Assembly: GCF_005938215.1 (NCBI RefSeq)
Contig: NZ_VCPD01000001.1
Coordinates: forward strand, 372,001-436,000
From: Ruegeria sediminis
Lineage (GTDB): Bacteria > Pseudomonadota > Alphaproteobacteria > Rhodobacterales > Rhodobacteraceae
Direction: 5' to 3'
DNA: 64,000 nucleotides
Below the pieces are notes generated by a model. It was not told the origin of the DNA, searched no databases, and saw nothing but the letters and a program-made list of their open reading frames with translations. Made by a program: the position numbers and the translations under genes. Each line of letters starts with the position of its first letter. Within the stretch, counting starts at the first letter, position 1. Shown here one piece after another: positions 57,560 through 64,000 of this stretch.

Positions 57560-58812
57560 GCGCGCTTGGACTTCTTGCGCTGGTTTTGTTGCTGCTGGTC
57601 TTGCGCCAGCCGCTGACCATCCTGCTGATTGCGGCGATCGCCTATGTGCATCTGGTCTGGGGCCAAGGCTATCTCGACTACATCGTCGAGGACATGTGGA
57701 CCTCGCTCAACAAGGAACTGATCCTTTCGGTGCCGCTGTTCCTGTTGTGCGGCGCGGTGATGACCGAAGGCAGCGCCGCCCGCAGACTGGTGCGCATCGT
57801 GCGGGCGCTGACCGCTCCGACCCGCGGCGGTCTGGGCGTGGCGGCGATCATCAGCTGCGCCGTCTTCGCCGCCATTTCGGGCTCGTCCATCGTGACCATG
57901 ATCGCCGTGGGCTCGGTGCTTTATCCGGCGATGAAGGAGGCGGGCTATACAAACCGTTTCGCCCTTGGCACCGTCGTGTCGGGCGGAACGCTGGGGATCA
58001 TCATCCCGCCATCGATCCCCCTGATCCTTTACGGGCTGGTCACGGAAACCTCGATCGTCGATCTGTTCCTGGCCGGTGTGCTGCCGGGGTTGGTGCTGAT
58101 CGTCCTGATGGCGCTTTACGCGGTTTGGGCCAACCGCCGCCAGCCGGCGCAGCGGATGGACTGGGCCGAACTGGGCACCGCCCTGCGCGAAGGCATTTGG
58201 GCGGCGCTGTTTCCGGTCATTCTGCTGGGCGGGATCTATTCGGGTTACTATTCTCCGACTGAAAGCGCGGCGGTCGCGCTTGTCTATGCGCTGGTGATCG
58301 AATTTTTCGTGCATCGCGAGATGAACCCGAAGATGTACTTCAACGTGGTCACCGAAACCGCCAAGCTGGGCGGCGCGCTGTTCCCGCTGATCGCGGTGGC
58401 GCTGTCCCTGAATCTGATCCTGACGGAATACCGGGTGGCGGCCCAGATCGTCGAACTTGCCAGCGCCTATATCGACAGTCCGATCGCCTTCATCCTGATC
58501 GTGAACCTGATCCTGCTGGCGGTCGGCGCATTCATGACCACCAACGAGGCCATCCTGATCCTTGGCCCGATCCTGATGCCGGTGGCGCAGGCCTATGGGT
58601 TCCACCCGGTGCATTTCGGGATCATCATGATCGTGAACCTGGAAATCGGCTACCTCACGCCGCCGGTCGGTCTGAACCTGATGGTGGCCATGGTGACCTT
58701 CAAGCAGAAATTCGGCGAACTGGTGATGTCGGTGCTGCCTTACATCGGCGTGATGATCCTTGGGCTGATCCTGATCACGTTGGTTCCGTGGCTGTCGCTT
58801 GGTCTGCTCTGA
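57556..58812 (+). CDS. TRAP transporter large permease (DctM family)
   Basis: 418-residue inner-membrane Na+-coupled permease with about 12 hydrophobic helices. Characteristic segments: ELILSVPLFLLCGAVMTEG (in part), AIISCAVFAAISGSSIVTMIAVGSVLYPAM (in part) and GTLGIIIPPSIPLILYG (in part). It completes the TRAP system with the two upstream genes (ATGA overlap with the small permease). The next gene, a serine hydrolase, starts 40 bases after its stop. Confidence 0.95.
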   Translation: MSALGLLALVLLLLVLRQPLTILLIAAIAYVHLVWGQGYLDYIVEDMWTSLNKELILSVPLFLLCGAVMTEGSAARRLVRIVRALTAPTRGGLGVAAIISCAVFAAISGSSIVTMIAVGSVLYPAMKEAGYTNRFALGTVVSGGTLGIIIPPSIPLILYGLVTETSIVDLFLAGVLPGLVLIVLMALYAVWANRRQPAQRMDWAELGTALREGIWAALFPVILLGGIYSGYYSPTESAAVALVYALVIEFFVHREMNPKMYFNVVTETAKLGGALFPLIAVALSLNLILTEYRVAAQIVELASAYIDSPIAFILIVNLILLAVGAFMTTNEAILILGPILMPVAQAYGFHPVHFGIIMIVNLEIGYLTPPVGLNLMVAMVTFKQKFGELVMSVLPYIGVMILGLILITLVPWLSLGLL

Positions 58813-58851
58813 ACGCCGGTACGCTGCACTAGGTAACGAAAGGTATCTGAC

Positions 58852-60063
58852 ATGAACCCGACACAGGATTGCTATTCGGCCGAGGAAACGGCGCGCCTCC
58901 GGGCGCAAGTGTCGGTGCCCAAGCTGCTGGAATGCGGAGATGTCGCGCGCTGGTGGTGCACCCACATCGCCGAGACCATGCCAACGGCCGTGATCCAGAG
59001 CCCCCGCGCACCCGCACCGCTGGCGCAGGCCGAGGAGCCGCGCATTCTCGACGTAATGGCCGAGACGGACCTGGGCCGCCTGAGCCTGCAAGATTTCCTT
59101 CACCACCCCGAAAGCGGCGTACGAGGTCTTGCGGTGATCAAGGGTGGCAAGGTCATGGCCGAGACATACCCGGGTATGCGCGCTGATGCAGCGCATCTCT
59201 GGGCCTCCTGCGCCAAGCCGATGGCCGGCCTGATGATCGAGCACCTGATCGAGGATGGCGCGATCGACGAAACCCGCGGGATCGGGGAATACCTGCCTGC
59301 GCTGCGGGATACGGACTGGCATGGTGTTGCCATTCGCGATGCGATGGACATGACCCCGGGAATGGATTGCGAGGAAAACGACGAAACCCGGAACGATCCG
59401 TCCTCAAATGCGATCCGCGCCTTTCTGGCCGAGTTCGCCGCACCCCATAAGGGCCGTGTGGAAACGCTTCTGGAAGTTCTGCAATCGAGCCGCCGGGTCG
59501 GCACGCCCGGCGAGAAGTTCGAATACGGCTCGCCCTGCACGCAGGTTCTGGTGCTGCTGGCCGAGGCGATTTCCGGCCAGCCCTGGGCCGAGATGTTCCG
59601 CCGCCGGGTTTGGTCGCATGTGGCGGCCGATGGTGCGCTGCAGGTGCACCTGTCGCCGGACGGGGTGGCGCTGGCGCATGGCGTGGTGTCCAGCCGCCTG
59701 CGCGACCTGGCCCGTTTCGGGATGCTGTTCACCCCGGACTGGAACCGGGTGGCCGGAAAACAGGTGGTCAGCGCCGAAACCATGCAGCGCATCCGGACCG
59801 GCACCCGCGACCGCGCGTTTTTCATCAACGGCTATGACGGCCCGATCTTCATTGACCGGCTTGGCGACGACACGATGCTGGGCAACGCCCGACAGTGGGA
59901 TTGCGTCTGGCCCGACGGCGATCTCTACAAGGGCGGGTTCATGGATCAGGGGCTCTATGTCTCGCCCGCCAGGGATGCCGTCATCGTGTATTTCTCGACC
60001 ACTCCCAACATGCGGATGACCCGCTATCTGCGCCCGATCGCGACCTCGGGCCTGCTGGATTGA
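58852..60063 (+). CDS. Beta-lactamase-fold serine hydrolase (class C-like)
   Basis: 403-residue serine hydrolase of the class C beta-lactamase/esterase group, which also contains 6-aminohexanoate-dimer hydrolase. The catalytic SxxK is Ser119-Cys-Ala-Lys122 and the second motif is Tyr225-Gly-Ser227 (YGS, where many members have YxN). A C-terminal KGGFMDQGLYV stands where the KTG-like motif would be. No signal peptide is visible, so it should act in the cytoplasm on an imported ester or amide. It lies in the TRAP operon, 40 bases after the permease and 26 before the next gene. Confidence 0.82.
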   Translation: MNPTQDCYSAEETARLRAQVSVPKLLECGDVARWWCTHIAETMPTAVIQSPRAPAPLAQAEEPRILDVMAETDLGRLSLQDFLHHPESGVRGLAVIKGGKVMAETYPGMRADAAHLWASCAKPMAGLMIEHLIEDGAIDETRGIGEYLPALRDTDWHGVAIRDAMDMTPGMDCEENDETRNDPSSNAIRAFLAEFAAPHKGRVETLLEVLQSSRRVGTPGEKFEYGSPCTQVLVLLAEAISGQPWAEMFRRRVWSHVAADGALQVHLSPDGVALAHGVVSSRLRDLARFGMLFTPDWNRVAGKQVVSAETMQRIRTGTRDRAFFINGYDGPIFIDRLGDDTMLGNARQWDCVWPDGDLYKGGFMDQGLYVSPARDAVIVYFSTTPNMRMTRYLRPIATSGLLD

Positions 60064-60088
60064 CCCTCGCACAGGAAAGGACGACGCA

Positions 60089-63000
60089 ATGACTGTTCAT
60101 GTGCCCGCCAAACGGCTGAAAATGACATTGGAGGACCGTCTGACCCAGGAAGAAGGGTGGGTCTACATGACGGGGATGCAGGCGCTGGTGCGACTGCCGA
60201 TACAGCAGCGCAAGCGCGACATGGCGGCGGGGTTGAATACGGGCGGCTACATCTCGGGCTATCGCGGCTCGCCGGTGGGCACCTACGACATGAACCTCTG
60301 GCAGGCCGAGGCGGAACTCAAGGCGCACAACATCGTCTTTCAGCCCGGGCTGAACGAGGATCTTGCCGCGACCGCCACCTGGGGCGCGCAGATGGTTGGG
60401 CTGTTTCCGGGCGCCAGGGTCGATGGGGTCTTTTCGATCTGGTACGGCAAGGCGCCGGGGCTGGACCGGTCGATGGACCCGATCCGGCATGCCAACCTTG
60501 CGGGCACAAATCCAAAGGGCGGCACGCTGCTGCTGGTGGGCGACGATCACGGCGCGAAATCCTCGACGCTGGCCTGCTATTCGGACCTGAACTTCGCCTC
60601 GCTCGGCGCGCCGCTGCTGGCGCCGGCCAACGCGCAGGACGTGCTGGACATGGGCCTGCACGGCATCGCAATGAGCCGCTATGCCGGAACGCTGGCCGGC
60701 ATGAAGCTGGTGACCGACGTGGTCGAGGGCGGCGGTTCGGTCCACGTGTCGCCCGAAAGCCCCAGGATCGTGCTGCCCGAGAGCGAGGCGCCCGATACCT
60801 CGATCAAGCCCTTCGTGCCGGTGGCGGAACAGGAGCGGCTGTTGTGGGATGTGAAGCTGCACAAGGTGCTGGCCTATGCGCGCGCGAACCGGCTCAACCG
60901 CCAGGACGGGCCGGACGAGGCGCGCATCGGCATCATTGCGGCGGGCAAGGCCTGGCAGGATCTTGCGCAGGCGCTGGCCGGGCTTGGATACCGCGACGGG
61001 ATGATACGGGGCTTGCCGGTCAGGCGGCTCAAGGTCGGGATGGTCTGGCCGCTCGACGCCGCGGCCATCCGCGACTTCGCCAAGGGACTCGACACGATCA
61101 TCGTGGTCGAGGAAAAGCGGCCGCTTCTCGAAGATCAGGTCCGCGGGATCCTCTACGGGTCGGACATGGCCCCGCGCATCGTGGGCAAGACCTTTGCCGG
61201 GCAGGCCTATGCGCCTGACGCCACCGACTGCGCCTTTCCCAATGCCGGCGAGATCGATCCGGGGTTGATCACCCGCGTCCTGGTGCGGGTCGCGAACGAA
61301 ACCGATCCGGCCTGCGGGTTGTCATTGCCGAACCGCCCCGAAGCGCCACCCGCGCTTGGGGCCGGAGCGACAAGATTGCCGTCCTTCTGCGCCGGATGCC
61401 CGCATGGGCGCTCGACGCAGGTGGTCGATGGCAGCCGCGCGCTGGCCGGAATCGGTTGCCACACGATGGCGATGCTGCGCGACCCGATGAAGACCAACTC
61501 GGTCAGCCATATGGGCGGCGAAGGGGCGATGTGGCTGGGCCAGTTCCCGTTTAGCGACGAAAAGCACGTCTTCGCCAACATAGGCGACGGCACTTATTTT
61601 CATTCCGGGTTGATGGCGATCCGGGCTGCGGTGGCCGCTGGTGCGCCGATCACCTACAAGCTGTTGCACAATGGCTTTGTCTCGATGACGGGCGGCCAGC
61701 CGCACGACGGCGAGATCAGCCCGGAGCAGATGGTGCGCCAACTCAGGGCGGAAGGGGTCGAACGGATCGCGCTGGTGGCCGACGAGCCCGAGAAATACGA
61801 CGGCAAGGATCTGGGTTTCGGCGTCACCGTGCATCCGCGCACCGAACTTGAGCCGGTGCAGAAGGAGCTGCGCCAGAAGCCCGGCGTGACCGTCATCATA
61901 TATGACCAGCCCTGCGCGACCGAGCGCCGCCGCCTGCGCAAGCGCGGCAAGTGGGCCGATCCCGACAAGCGGGTATTCATCAACCCCGAGGTTTGCGAAG
62001 GCTGCGGCGATTGTTCGACGGTTTCGGCATGCATGGCGATCGAACCGCTCGAGACCGAGTTCGGGCGCAAGCGACGGATCAACCAATCCTCGTGCAACAA
62101 GGATTTCTCCTGCGTCGAGGGGTTCTGCCCGTCATTCGTGACGATCACCGGCGCGACGCCGCGCCGGGTCAGGACAGCCGAGGTGGAAATCGATGTGAGC
62201 CACCTGCCGGCGCCGGCGCACAGGGCCATCGATGGTTCATGGTCGATCCTCGTATCCGGCATCGGCGGCGCGGGCGTCGTCACTGTTGGTCAGACCCTGG
62301 CCGTCGCGGCGCATGCGGATGGGTACTTCTCGTCGAACCTCGACATCACCGGGTTGGCGCAGAAATACGGCGCGGTCCACAGCCACATCAAGATCGCCGC
62401 CCGCCCCGAGGACATGCGCGCCACCCGGATTGCCGCGGGCGAGGCGGATGCGCTGATCGGCTGCGATCTGGTCGTGGCCGCCGGCGACGAGGCGTTGTCC
62501 AAGCTGACCGCCGGAAAATCGGTGGCCGTGACCGACACGACGGTGGTTCCGACTTCGGAGTTCTCGAAGAATCCCGACTGGCAGTTGAACGGTGGCGAAC
62601 AGTTGGAACGCATGAACCGCATTCTGGGTGCGGATTCGCGCGGCCTGACGGCGCAGGACCTTGCGGAAAAGGTCATGGGCGACCGGGTTTTCGCCAACAT
62701 GGTGCTGATGGGAGCATCCTGGCAGCAGGGCGGCATCCCGCTGTCGCTGGAGGCGATCCACCGCGCCATCGAACTGAACGGCGTCGCCATCGACCGAAAC
62801 AAGCGGGCCTTTGACCTTGGCCGCCTGGCCTTCGCGGACCACAAGGCTGCGCGGCGGCTGACGGGAGAGGGCGCGCCGGTCGAGCTAGACGCCCATCGCG
62901 AACAGTCCCTCGACGAGATCGTGGCGCGGCGTGTCGAGGAACTGAAAGCCTACAGGAACGACGCTTTCGCCCGCAGCTATGCCGACCGCATCGCCGAGGT

Positions 63001-63544
63001 ACGGGAAACCGGGCTGCCGGACAATGCCGTGGTGGCGGTCGCGCGGGGACTCTACAAGCTGATGGCAGTGAAGGACGAGTGGGAGATCGCGCGGCTTTAT
63101 TCCAAGCCCGAGTTCCGCAAGTCGCTGAACGAGACCTTCGAGGGGGACATGGAACTGACCTTCCATTTCGGCGCCTGGCCCTATGGCGGCACCGATCCGA
63201 AAACCGGCAAACCGGTCAAGGGACCGGTCAAGGGCAAAACGGCACTGCGGTTCTTTGCCTGGATGAATCGCCTGCGCGCGCTGCGCGGCACCATCCTCGA
63301 CCCGTTCCGCAACTCTGAGGAGACACGGATGGCCCGTGAGCTTCTCGCCGATTACCAGGCCGATATCGATTTCGCCATGGCCAATGCCTCTGCGGACAAT
63401 GCGCCCGCCATCGCCGAACTGCTGAACCTGCCCGAACAGATCCGCGGCTATGGTCACGTCCGCGAGCGTCACGCCGCGGCGGCGGGCCAGAAACGCGCTG
63501 AACTCCGCGCCGCAATTCTGGCCGGTGAGGCCAACGCCGCTTAA
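60089..63544 (+). CDS. Fused indolepyruvate:ferredoxin oxidoreductase-like enzyme
   Basis: 1151-residue fused 2-oxoacid:ferredoxin oxidoreductase of the indolepyruvate type, which decarboxylates aryl or acyl 2-oxo acids to acyl-CoA with ferredoxin. The N-terminal part has the pyrimidine domain; [11 protein letters not shown] (about 433) and the TPP-binding GDGTYFHSG (about 498) follow; iron-sulfur Cys lie in CEGCGDCS (about 636) and further on [15 protein letters not shown]; the last ~430 residues hold the gamma domain from [13 protein letters not shown] (about 721). It sits between the serine hydrolase and ilvD-like genes. Confidence 0.92.
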   Translation: MTVHVPAKRLKMTLEDRLTQEEGWVYMTGMQALVRLPIQQRKRDMAAGLNTGGYISGYRGSPVGTYDMNLWQAEAELKAHNIVFQPGLNEDLAATATWGAQMVGLFPGARVDGVFSIWYGKAPGLDRSMDPIRHANLAGTNPKGGTLLLVGDDHGAKSSTLACYSDLNFASLGAPLLAPANAQDVLDMGLHGIAMSRYAGTLAGMKLVTDVVEGGGSVHVSPESPRIVLPESEAPDTSIKPFVPVAEQERLLWDVKLHKVLAYARANRLNRQDGPDEARIGIIAAGKAWQDLAQALAGLGYRDGMIRGLPVRRLKVGMVWPLDAAAIRDFAKGLDTIIVVEEKRPLLEDQVRGILYGSDMAPRIVGKTFAGQAYAPDATDCAFPNAGEIDPGLITRVLVRVANETDPACGLSLPNRPEAPPALGAGATRLPSFCAGCPHGRSTQVVDGSRALAGIGCHTMAMLRDPMKTNSVSHMGGEGAMWLGQFPFSDEKHVFANIGDGTYFHSGLMAIRAAVAAGAPITYKLLHNGFVSMTGGQPHDGEISPEQMVRQLRAEGVERIALVADEPEKYDGKDLGFGVTVHPRTELEPVQKELRQKPGVTVIIYDQPCATERRRLRKRGKWADPDKRVFINPEVCEGCGDCSTVSACMAIEPLETEFGRKRRINQSSCNKDFSCVEGFCPSFVTITGATPRRVRTAEVEIDVSHLPAPAHRAIDGSWSILVSGIGGAGVVTVGQTLAVAAHADGYFSSNLDITGLAQKYGAVHSHIKIAARPEDMRATRIAAGEADALIGCDLVVAAGDEALSKLTAGKSVAVTDTTVVPTSEFSKNPDWQLNGGEQLERMNRILGADSRGLTAQDLAEKVMGDRVFANMVLMGASWQQGGIPLSLEAIHRAIELNGVAIDRNKRAFDLGRLAFADHKAARRLTGEGAPVELDAHREQSLDEIVARRVEELKAYRNDAFARSYADRIAEVRETGLPDNAVVAVARGLYKLMAVKDEWEIARLYSKPEFRKSLNETFEGDMELTFHFGAWPYGGTDPKTGKPVKGPVKGKTALRFFAWMNRLRALRGTILDPFRNSEETRMARELLADYQADIDFAMANASADNAPAIAELLNLPEQIRGYGHVRERHAAAAGQKRAELRAAILAGEANAA

Positions 63545-63560
63545 CCCCGAGGAGCCGAGC

Positions 63561-64000
63561 ATGAAACTGAGATCCGACAAGGTCACCGTGGGCGCCATGA
63601 ACACGGGCGCCCGAGCACTCTGGCGGGCTACGGGCACCCAGCCCAACGAGTTCGGGCGGCCGATCATCGGCATCGCCAATTCCTTCACCGAAATGGTACC
63701 GGGGCATGTACACCTGCAGGCGCTGGGCCGTCTGGTGGCCAAGGAAATTCGCGCCGCGGGCGGCGTTCCCAAGGAGTTCAACACAATCGCCGTCGATGAC
63801 GGCATCGCCATGGGGCATGAAGGGATGATGTATTCTCTGCCCAGCCGCGAGATCATCGCGGATGCGGTGGAGTACATGGCCAATGCCCATGCCATCGACG
63901 CGCTGATCTGCCTGTCGAATTGCGACAAGATCACCCCGGCCATGCTCATGGCCGCCAACCGACTGAACATCCCGACCATTTTCGTTTCGGGCGGGCCGAT
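63561..64000 (+). CDS. ilvD: Dihydroxy-acid dehydratase (IlvD-like), cut by the window edge
   Basis: First 146 codons of an IlvD/Edd-family dehydratase. Close to E. coli Ilv[36 protein letters not shown] (in part), [18 protein letters not shown] (in part) and the iron-sulfur Cys in [11 protein letters not shown]. These enzymes convert 2,3-dihydroxy acids to 2-oxo acids. A GAGGAG stretch precedes the ATG, 16 bases after the upstream stop, so it belongs to the TRAP operon. It could be a catabolic paralogue rather than the branched-chain biosynthetic copy. The rest lies outside the window. Confidence 0.93.
   Translation, partial: MKLRSDKVTVGAMNTGARALWRATGTQPNEFGRPIIGIANSFTEMVPGHVHLQALGRLVAKEIRAAGGVPKEFNTIAVDDGIAMGHEGMMYSLPSREIIADAVEYMANAHAIDALICLSNCDKITPAMLMAANRLNIPTIFVSGGP

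Overview
The window is 64 kb of a GC-rich chromosome from an alphaproteobacterium, most likely a member of the Rhodobacterales (Roseobacter/Rhodobacter group). I base this on gene content and order: an Hsp20-DUF1150 pair, purEK, groESL under a CIRCE operator, an atpHAGDC operon without the F0 genes and followed by an H-type lectin gene, a split methylenetetrahydrofolate reductase, DUF2125 and extensin-family genes beside tyrC/hisC, and small Hint-domain proteins. Most genes are tightly packed, often with 4-base ATGA stop/start overlaps. No tRNA, rRNA, CRISPR array or intact insertion sequence was recognised.

Layout. 0-8 kb: small heat-shock protein pair, YdcH-like protein, purEK, an orphan phnM coupled to a lipase-like gene, an EamA exporter and groESL. 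8-20 kb: mixed housekeeping and stress genes (two alpha/beta hydrolases in the wider region, a DUF2161 nuclease-like protein, tandem TraB/GumN paralogues, a DUF2254 membrane protein, a coiled-coil protein, Dps, a ribbon-helix-helix protein, Mn-dependent pyrophosphatase, a HAD phosphatase, a MaoC hydratase, split MTHFR). 20-25 kb: ribF, a cysteine-cluster protein, threonine aldolase, an HCCA-isomerase/hydrolase pair and prs. 25-33 kb: the ATP synthase operon, a methyltransferase and gloB. 33-39.5 kb: clpA, a secreted acidic protein built from a 21-bp minisatellite, and a MotA/ExbB-like plus MotB/OmpA-like pair. 39.5-45.5 kb: ChaC-like enzyme, DUF2125, extensin, tyrC and hisC, and a class V aminotransferase divergent from an Lrp-type regulator.

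46-52.4 kb is the most accessory-looking stretch. A Hint-domain protein is translationally coupled to an HlyC-type toxin-activating acyltransferase, rpsD follows, and then comes a second protein that looks like the N-terminal half of a Hint-family protein. Two gene-poor segments of about 1 kb each surround a small Tyr/Arg/Pro-rich secreted protein, followed by an ankyrin-repeat protein. A lone phaC polyester synthase follows.

54.8-64 kb is one divergent catabolic locus: a LysR regulator facing a TRAP transporter (three genes), a cytoplasmic beta-lactamase-fold serine hydrolase, a three-part fused indolepyruvate:ferredoxin oxidoreductase-like protein, and a dihydroxy-acid dehydratase cut by the window edge. 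Read as a pathway this suggests uptake of an organic acid or amide/ester, hydrolysis, dehydration to a 2-oxo acid and ferredoxin-linked oxidative decarboxylation to an acyl-CoA. That assignment is inference and is the main candidate here for an undescribed system, together with the Hint/acyltransferase pair.
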